A stretch of 13,916 nucleotides of DNA, taken from the NCBI GenBank assembly GCA_048594865.1, contig JBMDWZ010000277.1:1-13916 (forward strand). Direction: 5' to 3'. A model generated the notes under the pieces. It ran no database searches. It saw only the letters and a program-made list of their open reading frames with translations, and was not told the origin of the DNA. This DNA comes from CALKWS01 sp048594865. Lineage in GTDB: Bacteria; Actinomycetota; Actinomycetes; Actinomycetales; Beutenbergiaceae. This document shows positions 1 through 5,849 of the stretch, in pieces (positions within the stretch are counted from its first letter, which is position 1; each line of letters opens with the position of its first letter). A program made the translations under genes and the position numbers.

Positions 1-624
1 GAACCCCACGGCGTCAAAGACCCCATCGTCTGGATCGATTGCGAGATGACCGGCCTGGACATCGAGGCCGATGCCCTGGTCGAGATTGCCGTGATCGTGA
101 CCGACTCCGAGTTGACCCCCGTCGATGAGGGGATCGACATCATCATCAAGCCCCCCGCACAGGCGCTCGAGAGCATGGGCGAGGTCGTCACCAAGATGCA
201 CACCGACTCCGGACTACTTAAGGAACTGGACGACGGCGTCAGCCTCACCGAAGCGCAGGATCAGGTGCTCGCATACGTCCGTGAGCGCGTTCCCGATACC
301 CGCAAGGCACCCCTGGCGGGCAACTCGGTGGGCACCGACAAGATGTTCCTGGACCGGGACATGCCCGAGCTCAGCAATCACCTGCACTACCGAATCATCG
401 ACGTATCTTCGATCAAGGAACTTGCGCGGCGCTGGTACCCGCGGGCCTACTTCAACTCCCCCGCCAAGAACGGTGGGCACCGGGCGCTGGCCGATATTGC
501 CGAGAGCATCGATGAGCTCCGGTACTACCGCAGCGTGCTGTTTCCCACGAACCCGGGCCCCGATTCGGCAACGGCGCGGGCTGCAGCCAAGGAAATCAGC
601 AACTCCCCCACGCTGCGAGCGTGA
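1..624 (+). CDS. orn: Oligoribonuclease (5' end cut by window edge)
   Basis: DEDDh-type 3'-5' exoribonuclease that degrades 2-5 nt RNA fragments to mononucleotides, the final step of mRNA decay; it also clears pGpG from cyclic-di-GMP turnover in some bacteria. The reading frame is open from base 1 (E-P-H-G-V-K-D) and 207 residues are visible, so only a few N-terminal codons are missing; the ATG at 46 is internal to the exonuclease I motif WIDCEMTGLD and is not the start. Catalytic residues of the family are present: D13 and E15 in WIDCEM, D113 in GNSVGTDKMFLDRDMP, H160 and D165 in HRALAD. The segment IIDVSSIKELARRWYPR is nearly the same in mycobacterial Orn. The gene is followed by a hairpin and tRNA-His, an arrangement also known from mycobacteria. 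It acts in the cytoplasm as a dimer (family knowledge). Confidence 0.97.
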   Translation, partial: EPHGVKDPIVWIDCEMTGLDIEADALVEIAVIVTDSELTPVDEGIDIIIKPPAQALESMGEVVTKMHTDSGLLKELDDGVSLTEAQDQVLAYVRERVPDTRKAPLAGNSVGTDKMFLDRDMPELSNHLHYRIIDVSSIKELARRWYPRAYFNSPAKNGGHRALADIAESIDELRYYRSVLFPTNPGPDSATARAAAKEISNSPTLRA

Positions 625-631
625 GGTAGCC

Positions 632-660
632 AACACCGGCGCGAATCACCCGCTGGTGTT
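632..660 (+). terminator. Hairpin after orn, candidate terminator
   Basis: AACACCGGCG (632-641) pairs with CGCTGGTGTT (651-660): ten pairs including one G-U, 9-nt loop. It starts 7 nt after the orn stop codon. There is no U-tract beyond the terminal UU, so it is either an actinobacterial tail-less terminator or an mRNA-end stabiliser. It lies directly upstream of the presumed tRNA-His promoter. Confidence 0.5.
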
Positions 661-663
661 CGC

Positions 664-669
664 TACACT
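664..669 (+). promoter_or_regulatory. Putative -10 box for tRNA-His
   Basis: TACACT fits the actinobacterial TAnnnT -10 pattern and lies 33 nt before the mature tRNA 5' end, which would give a leader of about 25 nt. No convincing -35 is seen at 16-18 bp spacing (the area is occupied by the orn hairpin). Inferred from position only. Confidence 0.35.
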
Positions 670-702
670 GGACCGTCGCCGCCTTTAACAGGCAGCGCCA
701 TG

Positions 703-778
703 GTGGGTGTAGCTCAGATGGTAGAGCGCCGCGTTGTGGTCGCGGATGTCGCGGGTTCAAGTCCCGTCACTCACCCCA
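703..778 (+). tRNA. tRNA-His (anticodon GTG)
   Basis: A full cloverleaf folds. The acceptor GTGGGTG (703-709) pairs with CACTCAC (768-774), the anticodon stem CCGCG/CGCGG encloses loop TTGTGGT with anticodon GTG at 736-738, and the T arm carries GGTTCAAGTCC. The discriminator base is C (775) and CCA is encoded at 776-778. A G at 702 can pair with C775, providing the extra G-1 that is the identity element for histidyl-tRNA synthetase; the functional RNA therefore probably starts at 702. Confidence 0.97.
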
Positions 779-798
779 TGTGATGTAGCACGACGTCG

Positions 799-836
799 AA
801 GGCACCTGAGCCCTGATGGGCTTAGGTGCCTTTTTT
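799..836 (+). terminator. Strong intrinsic terminator after tRNA-His
   Basis: A 15-bp stem AAGGCACCTGAGCCC / GGGCTTAGGTGCCTT (one G-U pair) closes a TGAT loop and is followed by a run of T to 836. It ends the tRNA-His transcript 20 nt past CCA. It is the only classical U-tailed terminator seen in this window. Confidence 0.93.
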
Positions 837-932
837 GATTAGCGCCCAACTCCATGCCCGCCTCTGGCCTCCTGACCGCGCGCCGGCCTGGCTCTCAAAG
901 TAGTTCGCCGTGCGGGACTGGAAGATGATCGC

Positions 933-938
933 TAGGGT
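933..938 (+). promoter_or_regulatory. Putative -10 box of the small secreted protein
   Basis: TAGGGT matches TAnnnT and ends 8 nt before ATG 947, which suggests a leaderless or nearly leaderless mRNA. No clear -35 hexamer is visible. The stretch 837-932 holds no other feature I can support. Confidence 0.35.
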
Positions 939-946
939 TTTATGCC

Positions 947-1279
947 ATGAAAATCATGAAGAGAGCATCGATCGCACTGACCGCCGCCCTCCTCACAGTC
1001 GGGAGCTTGGGCGTTTCAGCGGCGAGCGCCTCGCCAACCACGCCGAGCGCGAGTTCGGTCAGCGTCACTCAGGCGTTCGGGAACACCGTCACCCCACAGT
1101 CGATCGGTGGCATCAGCGGCAGCGGAAGTGCACGGATCGGTGAGTTCGTGTACTTCAACACGCGTTACTGGTGCAATTTTTGGAGGGCAGGCGATGCCGA
1201 GCGAGGGTTTACCGTCAGCGCTTGCGAGGAAGTGGCCGAGACCGGGCAATGGCGCTACCACTTCGGGCCACGCCCCTAA
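947..1279 (+). CDS. Small secreted protein of unknown function
   Basis: A 110-residue protein with a clear Sec signal peptide: basic N-terminus MKIMKR, hydrophobic core ASIALTAALLTVGSLGVSA, then ASASP with likely AxA cleavage near residue 27-29. The mature part is about 80 residues: a Ser/Thr/Gly-rich stretch, then an aromatic segment FVYFNTRYWCNFW, and two cysteines (in YWCNFW and SACEE) that could form one disulfide. I do not recognise the family. A start at the internal ATG 956 is possible (MKRAS). There is no good Shine-Dalgarno; TAGGGT at 933-938 is a plausible -10 placing transcription start almost at the ATG, so the mRNA may be leaderless. The gene stands alone between the tRNA terminator and the convergent crcB pair. 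An exported peptide, inhibitor or small bacteriocin-like product are possibilities only. Confidence 0.72.
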   Translation: MKIMKRASIALTAALLTVGSLGVSAASASPTTPSASSVSVTQAFGNTVTPQSIGGISGSGSARIGEFVYFNTRYWCNFWRAGDAERGFTVSACEEVAETGQWRYHFGPRP

Positions 1280-1324
1280 TCAACCAGCCCGAGGTGCGCC
1301 ACTCGATCTAGTGCCGGTCCACAC

Positions 1325-1687
1325 CTAGGCACCGAGCCAGATCCCGAGCGCGGCAAGCGCGGCGCAGGCAGCCAGCATCCCCGGACCATTGAGCAATGCA
1401 GCGACATACTTCTTGTCCTGCAGCAGTCTCACGCTGTCCAGGCTCGCCGTGCTGAAGGTGGTGTAGCCGCCGAGAAGTCCCGTCGTGACCACCAAACCCC
1501 ACGCGGAGTGGACGACGACGCCGGCCAGCACTCCCAACAAGAACGACCCGGTGAGGTTGACCAGCATGATTCCCCACGGGAATCGCCTTTGGGTTCGTTC
1601 TGAAAGGGAATGATCGACGACGTAGCGCAGCGCCGAACCCAGTCCCCCGGCCGCGCCGACAGCGAGCGCAATCAATAACCCGGTCAC
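1325..1687 (-). CDS. crcB: CrcB/FluC-type fluoride channel, second of pair
   Basis: Small four-helix membrane protein (120 aa) of the Fluc fluoride-channel family, which exports F- passively as dual-topology dimers. Family motifs are present: GGLGSALRYVVD in the first helix, LVNLTGSFLLG with the pore Asn, and GLLGGYTTFSTASLD, the helix-break region with the phenylalanine-box and hydroxyl residues. I chose GTG at 1687, which gives an N-terminus VTGLLIALAV, a family-typical length, an AAGGGG Shine-Dalgarno 6 nt upstream and a 4-bp GTGA overlap with the stop of the upstream crcB; the longer frame back to 1729 would run into that gene. Translational coupling with the partner is expected. Two non-identical neighbours usually form a heterodimer in Gram-positive bacteria (family knowledge). 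Confidence 0.93.
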   Translation of the reverse strand: MTGLLIALAVGAAGGLGSALRYVVDHSLSERTQRRFPWGIMLVNLTGSFLLGVLAGVVVHSAWGLVVTTGLLGGYTTFSTASLDSVRLLQDKKYVAALLNGPGMLAACAALAALGIWLGA

Positions 1688-2100
1688 GTTCGCCCCTTGC
1701 GAGAAGCACCCAAGAGGACGCCCGCCCACGTCGCCAAACCGCCCACCAGTAGTGTCGCGGCGGCGTAGCCCAACGCCTCCAATGCCCGCCCATCCAGCAT
1801 CAGCGCAGCCACATCAAAGGCGAGCAGGCTGTAGGTGGTGTAACCACCCAAGAGCCCCACGCCCAGGAGCAAGCGAAGGCGCTCGATGCCCCCGCCGCTG
1901 CGCGCAAGCAACTCCATGAGTAGCCCCAGCGCGAATGCGCCGCTGATGTTGATGACAAAGATGCCCACCGGGAGTTCCGCGACAGAGCCGATCGCTTCAC
2001 CGAGACCGAAGCGCGCGAGCGTTCCTACCGTGCCGCCCAAAAACACCAGGCCGATGTTGCCCAGCCGCAAGCGACGGTCGCGAGGAATCGTGCCATTCAC
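1684..2100 (-). CDS. crcB: CrcB/FluC-type fluoride channel, first of pair
   Basis: Fluc-family fluoride channel subunit, about 138 aa with four hydrophobic helices. Motifs: GGTVGTLARFGLGEAIG, FVINISGAFALG (pore Asn) and GVGLLGGYTTYSLLAFD. In the last motif a Tyr replaces the Phe of the usual TTFS, a difference from the downstream paralogue. GTG at 2100 is chosen because AGGA lies 8 nt upstream and the frame before it (to 2178) is unlike the family; the N-terminus VNGTIPRDRRLRLGN is still slightly long, so a later start is possible. It overlaps the downstream crcB by 4 bp, forming a two-gene operon divergent from the ArsR-type gene. I saw no fluoride riboswitch in the 130-bp leader. Confidence 0.92.
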   Translation of the reverse strand: MNGTIPRDRRLRLGNIGLVFLGGTVGTLARFGLGEAIGSVAELPVGIFVINISGAFALGLLMELLARSGGGIERLRLLLGVGLLGGYTTYSLLAFDVAALMLDGRALEALGYAAATLLVGGLATWAGVLLGASRKGRT

Positions 2101-2151
2101 CGGATAAATCCTACGGCGGCCGCACCCACTTCCCACCAGCGGCCTAGACCG

Positions 2152-2177
2152 CCCGGGCTGAGCACCCGGGCTGAGCA
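2152..2177. repeat. 13-bp perfect tandem duplication
   Basis: CCCGGGCTGAGCA occurs twice head to tail (2152-2164, 2165-2177) in the intergenic region between the divergent crcB and arsR-type genes, where it could influence either promoter. Each unit contains the palindrome CCCGGG. Confidence 0.85.
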
Positions 2178-2234
2178 CACACTCATGAAGCTAAGCCCTT
2201 GCGCTAAGTATCGTCCGGTGCAACACTTTGCCTC

Positions 2235-2567
2235 ATGGCTAAGCATGGAACGCTCGACGACGTCTTCGTCGCCCTCGCCGACCCCACCAGACGCGCAGTA
2301 ATCCGGCACCTGGGCAGGGGTCCCGCAAGCGTGGGCCAACTCGCCGAGCCGTTCCCCATCACGCTGCCGTCCTTCATGAAGCACCTGCGCACTCTGGAGT
2401 CTTGCGGGCTGATCCACACACACAAATCGGGTCGGGTCCGCACCTGCACGCTGAACCGTGACCGCCTGGTGCTCATCGAGGGCTGGATCGCCGAGCAACG
2501 CCAGCTCTGGGAGCAGCGCACCGATCGCCTCGACCACTTCGTCACCGCCCACCAGGAGGACCAATGA
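2235..2567 (+). CDS. ArsR/SmtB-family transcriptional regulator
   Basis: A 110-residue winged-helix regulator. The N-terminal LDDVFVALADPTRRAVIRHL is the classic ArsR family signature (residues 7-26), followed by the helix-turn-helix PFPITLPSFMKHLRTLESCGLI (about 39-60) and a wing HTHKSGRVRTCTLN. There is no metal-binding ELCVCDL-type cysteine cluster, so it belongs to the non-metal (SdpR-like) group often paired with SRPBCC proteins. ATG 2235 has no Shine-Dalgarno; TTGCGC (2199-2204) and AACACT (2222-2227) are spaced 17 bp and would give a leaderless start. Its stop overlaps the next gene by 4 bp (ATGA), so the two are one operon. It probably represses its own operon. Confidence 0.93.
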   Translation: MAKHGTLDDVFVALADPTRRAVIRHLGRGPASVGQLAEPFPITLPSFMKHLRTLESCGLIHTHKSGRVRTCTLNRDRLVLIEGWIAEQRQLWEQRTDRLDHFVTAHQEDQ

Positions 2568-3049
2568 CCACGATCGACCCGCGCCTGGACCTCACCATCC
2601 AGCGCGTAATCCGCGCCCCGCGCTCAGCCATCTGGCGAGCATGGACCGATCCAAGTCTGTTACAGCAGTGGTGGGTCCCGGCGCCGACCATCGCCCGCGT
2701 GGACCGGCTGGAGGTTCAGCCGGGCGGCGCGTTCGTCACGAGCATGAGCGACGACGGCGACAACTTCACGCCTCACACCGACTCGATCTTCCTGGTCGTG
2801 GAGGGCCAGGAACGGATCGTTTTCACCAACGCCATCAACAGCGCGTGGCGCCCGGCCGCGCCAGCCCCGGTCCCAATGACCGCGGAGATCACGCTCGCCG
2901 AGCACCCCGAGGGCACCGACTACCAAGTCGTGGTGCGGCACGGCGAGCCCGCCGACCGCGACCGCCACGAGGAACTGGGCTTCTTCGACGGATGGGGTTC
3001 GGTGGTGGACGCCCTCGCCGCCCTCGCGGAAAGAGAAATCGCGAACTAA
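2564..3049 (+). CDS. SRPBCC (AHSA1/START-like) domain protein
   Basis: A 161-residue helix-grip protein of the activator-of-Hsp90-ATPase-1-like group. Features: LTIQRVIRAPRSAIWRAWTDPSLLQQWW at residues 10-37, the usual N-terminal strand-helix with the WW motif; central GGAFVTSM and ERIVFTNAI strands; C-terminal helix FFDGWGSVVDALAALAE. These proteins bind hydrophobic ligands; the specific ligand cannot be inferred. AGGAGG lies just before the ATG, which overlaps the stop of the ArsR-family gene by 4 bp, so the pair is translationally coupled. The ArsR-SRPBCC pair is a common arrangement in actinobacteria and proteobacteria. The stop codon falls inside a 12-bp tandem duplication. Confidence 0.93.
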   Translation: MTTIDPRLDLTIQRVIRAPRSAIWRAWTDPSLLQQWWVPAPTIARVDRLEVQPGGAFVTSMSDDGDNFTPHTDSIFLVVEGQERIVFTNAINSAWRPAAPAPVPMTAEITLAEHPEGTDYQVVVRHGEPADRDRHEELGFFDGWGSVVDALAALAEREIAN

Positions 3050-3062
3050 CTCGCGAACTAAC
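3039..3062. repeat. 12-bp perfect tandem duplication across a stop codon
   Basis: TCGCGAACTAAC occurs at 3039-3050 and 3051-3062. The first copy contains the TAA stop of the SRPBCC gene, the second repeats it in frame. CTCGCG (3050-3055) can also pair with CGCGAG (3064-3069), giving a small hairpin downstream of the stop that may be a weak terminator. Confidence 0.85.
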
Positions 3063-3110
3063 CCGCGAGCCAAGACCCTCCGAACCGCTCCGCCACGAGC
3101 AACACGGCAC

Positions 3111-3791
3111 CTACCCGCCCCGCGCCAACCGCATCAGATCGGTATCGAAGTCCACGTCGTCGGCGGTCTTCTCGGCACGCGTGGCATTGCCAGCGAAACT
3201 GTGCTGGTAACCGCCCCAACCGCCGTCGGCGATGTGCTGCCCGACGCCGCTGATTCCTAGCGCAGTGAGCTCACCGGCCGCGCGGTCCAGTCGCTTGCCG
3301 AGGTCGGCCGAGCCCCAGTCCTCCGGGGCAGCGAACAGCGAGGTGGGTGCGGGCATTGCGCGCATGAACGCCAGCAACGGCCGCATCTGCTCATCCACGA
3401 CCATTGCGTGCCGCGCCGATCCGGCCGTGGCGGCCAGCAGCACCGGCTTGGCGATGAGCAGATCGTTGTCCAACACGTCAAAGAAGGACTTAAACAGCCC
3501 ACTGACCCCGGCCTTGTACACCGGCGTGGAGACGATTAGGGCATCGGCATGCGCCACCGTGGAGATCGCTTCCTGCACCGCACCAGCGGGGAACCCGCTG
3601 ACCAGGCTGCGGGCGATGTCGGTCGCGATCGGCGCCAGTTCCACCACCATGGCCGAAGCGTTGCGCCCCGCATCTCGCAGCCGAGCAACGGTGGCCTGAG
3701 CGGCCCGATCGGCCAGCATCCTGGTGGTGGACGGATCTGACGTGCCGGCGCTGATGGCAACGATCCGCAGCGGCGCCTCCCCCAGGCTCAT
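3111..3791 (-). CDS. NADPH-dependent FMN reductase, LLM-partnered (CE1759 family)
   Basis: Flavodoxin-fold reductase of 226 aa that supplies reduced FMN. Motifs: RIVAISAGTSDPSTTRMLAD at residues 9-28, which is the beta1/phosphate-binding loop, and IVSTPVYKAGVSGLFKSF near residues 85-102, typical of SsuE/MsuE-like reductases. The start ATG at 3791 overlaps the stop of the upstream LLM oxidoreductase (ATGA, 4 bp), so translation is coupled. Genes of the CE1758 (LLM oxidoreductase) and CE1759 (reductase) families are recurrent neighbours in actinobacteria, and this pair fits that duo. Inferred role: FMNH2 donor for the neighbouring monooxygenase. The C-terminal part GWGGYQHSFAG is characteristic of this longer subgroup in my judgement. 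Confidence 0.94.
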   Translation of the reverse strand: MSLGEAPLRIVAISAGTSDPSTTRMLADRAAQATVARLRDAGRNASAMVVELAPIATDIARSLVSGFPAGAVQEAISTVAHADALIVSTPVYKAGVSGLFKSFFDVLDNDLLIAKPVLLAATAGSARHAMVVDEQMRPLLAFMRAMPAPTSLFAAPEDWGSADLGKRLDRAAGELTALGISGVGQHIADGGWGGYQHSFAGNATRAEKTADDVDFDTDLMRLARGG

Positions 3792-4975
3792 ACGAAGCTC
3801 GGCAGGGTCGCGGGCCGCTCGGGGTCACTGTCCAGGTAGGGCAGCGAGCCGGAGGTGTTGTCGCCAACGTTCGGGCGCGGACGCGCGGCCCGGGTCTCAC
3901 CATCGCCGTAGGTGGCCCGCACTAGCGAGGCGTGCGTGGGCGCATCGGGCACTCCCGGCGCCCGCCGTGAAGACATCTCCGCGCGCAGCACCGGCACCAC
4001 CTCGGTGGCCAGTAGCTCGACCTGCTCCAGCGCCACCCCCAACGGGATGGAGCCGATGTCGATGTTCCAGAGTTGCCGCTGGTAGTCCCCGAACCCTTCT
4101 TGGAACGTGAGGGTCTTGTCGATGATTTCCTGCGGAGACCCCACGGACAGCGGCGTCTGCGACGCGAAATCCTCCAAGCTGGCGCCGCGGAACATCGGGT
4201 AGTTCTCGAAGTACGGCCGGAACTGCTCGTAAGCGTCCTGGGACCGCTTGGCGATGAACGCCTGCCCGCCCAGGCCAACGATCGCGTCTTGCGCACGCCC
4301 GTGCCCGTAGTGCTCGAACCGTTGACGGTAGAAGTCCACCAGCGGCTTGAAGTGGAAGTTCGGCGCCAGGATGTGGTTGGCGAAGTACCCGTTGCCATAG
4401 AACGCGGCCTGCTCGGCGATCTCCGGCGTACGGATCGCACCGTGCCACACGTAGGGAGCAATGCCGTCCAGCGGGCGCGGGGTTGAGGTGAAGCCCTGCA
4501 GCGCAGAGCGGTACTTACCCTCCCAATCGACCACGTCCTCACTCCACAACCGGTGCAGCAGGTTGTAGTTCTCCAACGCCAACGGGACGCCGTCGCGGAT
4601 GTCTTGACCGAACCAGGGGTAGACCGGGACGGTGTTTCCGCGCCCGAGCATCAGGTCCATCCGGCCCTTGGCTAGGTGCTGAAGGAAGGCGTAGTCCTCG
4701 GCGACCTTGACCGGATCATTGGTGGTGATCAGCGTGATCGAGGTGGACAGCAGGATCTGCTCGGTCTGCGCCGCAATGTAGGAGAGCATCGCCGGCGGGC
4801 TGGAGGCAACGAAAGGCGGGTTGTGGTGCTCCCCGAAGGCGAACACGTCCAAGCCGAGTTGATCGGCGGCCTTGGCCACCTCGATAGTGTCTTGAATGCG
4901 CTGAGCTTCGGAGCGCGGGATGCCGGTGGCGGGGTCGGGCGCGATGTCGCCGACGCCAAAGATTCCGAATTGCAT
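3788..4975 (-). CDS. LLM-class flavin-dependent oxidoreductase (CE1758 family)
   Basis: A 395-residue luciferase-like monooxygenase, a TIM-barrel protein that uses reduced flavin and O2. Seen: N-terminal MQFGIFGVGD, LGLDVFAFGEHHNPPFVASSPP, ILLSTSITLITTNDPVKVAEDYAFL and GRMDLMLGRGNTVPVYPWFG, all standard for the family; a low-complexity C-terminal tail (DSDPERPATLPSFV) follows the barrel. I chose ATG 4975 over 5026 because the family begins at MQFG and AAAGGA lies about 9 nt upstream; the longer form adds an unlikely MHPHGPF extension. It overlaps the reductase by 4 bp and lies 98 bp downstream of marR in the same direction. Its ribosome-binding site sits inside a stem-loop (4980-5014). The substrate is unknown; oxidation of an exogenous aromatic or electrophile is an inference from the MarR context. 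Confidence 0.94.
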   Translation of the reverse strand: MQFGIFGVGDIAPDPATGIPRSEAQRIQDTIEVAKAADQLGLDVFAFGEHHNPPFVASSPPAMLSYIAAQTEQILLSTSITLITTNDPVKVAEDYAFLQHLAKGRMDLMLGRGNTVPVYPWFGQDIRDGVPLALENYNLLHRLWSEDVVDWEGKYRSALQGFTSTPRPLDGIAPYVWHGAIRTPEIAEQAAFYGNGYFANHILAPNFHFKPLVDFYRQRFEHYGHGRAQDAIVGLGGQAFIAKRSQDAYEQFRPYFENYPMFRGASLEDFASQTPLSVGSPQEIIDKTLTFQEGFGDYQRQLWNIDIGSIPLGVALEQVELLATEVVPVLRAEMSSRRAPGVPDAPTHASLVRATYGDGETRAARPRPNVGDNTSGSLPYLDSDPERPATLPSFV

Positions 4976-4979
4976 GATG

Positions 4980-5014
4980 GGTCCTTTCGCTAACTGGTCA
5001 GTGGCGAAGGGACC
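4980..5014 (-). promoter_or_regulatory. Hairpin covering the Shine-Dalgarno of the LLM gene
   Basis: On the mRNA strand GGTCCCTTCGC pairs with GCGAAAGGACC (10 of 11 positions, one C-A mismatch) around a 13-nt loop that contains ACTGACCAGT, itself a near-palindrome (ACTG..CAGT). The downstream arm contains AAAGGA, the ribosome-binding site, 5 nt before the ATG. It could limit translation, or at DNA level act as an operator; which one is not decided by sequence. Confidence 0.6.
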
Positions 5015-5073
5015 GTGCGGGTGCAATGGGTGCCGAGGCGCCCGGTCTCCTGCGAGATTGTGGGGGGGTTGGG

Positions 5074-5550
5074 TCAGTCCATAGGTTCGAGGTCGAGGTG
5101 GGTCCGCAGTGCTCGATTGAGATCGTCGAGGACGGCGAGTTGCTCTGGCGTGAGCGCGTCGATAAAGAGTTCGCGCACGGCCCGCAGGTGCGGCACCGAT
5201 CCCGAACGAAAGGCGCGCAGCCCCAGGTCGGTTGCGGTGACATCGATCCCGTGCGGGTCATCGACGCACCGCGTCCGCTCAACGAACTCGCGCTTCTGCA
5301 TCCGGCCGAGGTGGTGCGATAGCCGGCTGCGCTCCCAGCCGATGATCTCGGCGAGCTCCGATGAGCGCAGGGTTTTGCCCTCGGCCTCGCTGAGCGCAAG
5401 GAGCACCTGGTAGTCCCCCGCTGAGAGTGAGGATTCGCTCTGCAGCTGGCTCGCCAACCGGGAACGAAGCACCTCAGAGGTTTCGATGTAGCTGCGCCAA
5501 ACGCGCAGCTCCGCACGCGTGGGCATCGCCCGAGTTTGTTGCTTAGCCAT
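5074..5550 (-). CDS. MarR-family transcriptional regulator
   Basis: A 158-residue winged-helix repressor. Helical N-terminus TRAELRVWRSYIETSEVLRSRLASQL for dimerisation, LSAGDYQVLLALSEAEGKTLRSSELAEIIGWERSRLSHHLGRMQKREFVER as the HTH (about residues 40-90), and a wing with the typical DDPHGIDVTATDLG; C-terminal helix EQLAVLDDLNRAL. ATG 5550 is chosen: GGGAGG lies 4 nt upstream; the longer frame to 5604 would overlap the palindromic promoter sites. Genes downstream on the same strand are the LLM oxidoreductase and FMN reductase, so it likely controls that operon and itself in response to a ligand of the flavoenzyme pathway (inferred). MarR proteins commonly recognise 16-20 bp palindromes of the kind seen just upstream. 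Confidence 0.95.
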   Translation of the reverse strand: MAKQQTRAMPTRAELRVWRSYIETSEVLRSRLASQLQSESSLSAGDYQVLLALSEAEGKTLRSSELAEIIGWERSRLSHHLGRMQKREFVERTRCVDDPHGIDVTATDLGLRAFRSGSVPHLRAVRELFIDALTPEQLAVLDDLNRALRTHLDLEPMD

Positions 5551-5562
5551 CACACCTCCCGA

Positions 5563-5606
5563 AGTTGATGTGTCAACTCTAAGCACTTCAAGTTGATATG
5601 TCAATC
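5563..5606 (-). promoter_or_regulatory. Two putative MarR operators before marR
   Basis: AGTTGATGTGTCAACT (5563-5578) is a palindrome with 6-bp arms and 4-bp centre. A second, weaker copy AGTTGATATGTCAATC (5591-5606) shares TTGA-TrTG-TCAA. They are 28 bp apart, start 13 bp upstream of the marR ATG and overlap the region where its promoter must lie, which fits autorepression. Consensus from the two: GTTGATrTGTCAAy. Confidence 0.7.
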
Positions 5607-5620
5607 AGCGGCCGACGGCG

Positions 5621-5640
5621 TCAGCACAGTTCAGTGCTGA
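5621..5640 (-). terminator. Hairpin at the stop of the small Cys protein
   Basis: TCAGCAC/GTGCTGA form a perfect 7-bp stem with a 6-nt loop. The 3' arm on the mRNA strand ends with the TGA stop codon. No U-tract follows, so termination is uncertain; it separates this gene from the marR promoter 15 bp downstream. Confidence 0.35.
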
Positions 5641-5824
5641 GCGGAGTTGGCATCTGGTCGCCCGGGCGCAACACATCCACCCGGCGCACACCGCACGCGC
5701 CGCAGCGCACGTAGATGACACATCCGGCCGAGGTCTGATGTTGCGATTCGACCTGCCACCCGTGCTCATGCGCCAGAGCGGACGGTTCGGCTGTGCGGGG
5801 CACTAGGGCTGCAATAGGGTCCAT
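5621..5824 (-). CDS. Small cysteine-containing protein, possibly zinc-binding
   Basis: A 67-residue protein, MDPIAALVPRTAEPSALAH then HGWQVESQHQTSAGCVIYVRCGACGVRRVDVL. Cys35, Cys41, Cys44 and the last residue Cys67 are the only cysteines; CxxC (41-44) suggests a small zinc-ribbon-like fold, and a W-x-V-E-S-x-H-x-T-S-x-G block before a C-x-x-C is reminiscent of short actinobacterial zinc-ribbon proteins. I do not have a confident family name. ATG 5824 is used because GGCGGA is next to it; the longer frame begins with TTG at 5860 inside the divergent gene. Divergent from the CGNR gene with 25 bp between starts. A hairpin covers its stop codon. Confidence 0.6.
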   Translation of the reverse strand: MDPIAALVPRTAEPSALAHEHGWQVESQHQTSAGCVIYVRCGACGVRRVDVLRPGDQMPTPLSTELC

Positions 5825-5837
5825 TCCGCCATCGTGA

Positions 5838-5843
5838 TGTAAT
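5838..5843 (+). promoter_or_regulatory. Putative -10 of the CGNR gene (leaderless)
   Basis: TGTAAT (TATAAT with one change) lies 6 nt upstream of the ATG at 5850. No -35 is recognisable. The position would make transcription begin at or next to the start codon. Confidence 0.4.
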
Positions 5844-5849
5844 GCCCTT

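Noticed and set aside
2101..2234. Fluoride riboswitch upstream of crcB
   Set aside because: The conserved riboswitch core is not recognisable on the crcB-coding strand; a covariance search would settle it.
2458..3210. 250-residue plus-strand frame over the SRPBCC gene
   Set aside because: Arg/Pro-rich shadow frame; the SRPBCC and ArsR-type frames have family motifs and coupled start/stop.
3897..4542. Two long minus-strand frames inside the LLM gene
   Set aside because: Same-strand out-of-frame shadows of the oxidoreductase, with no family motifs.
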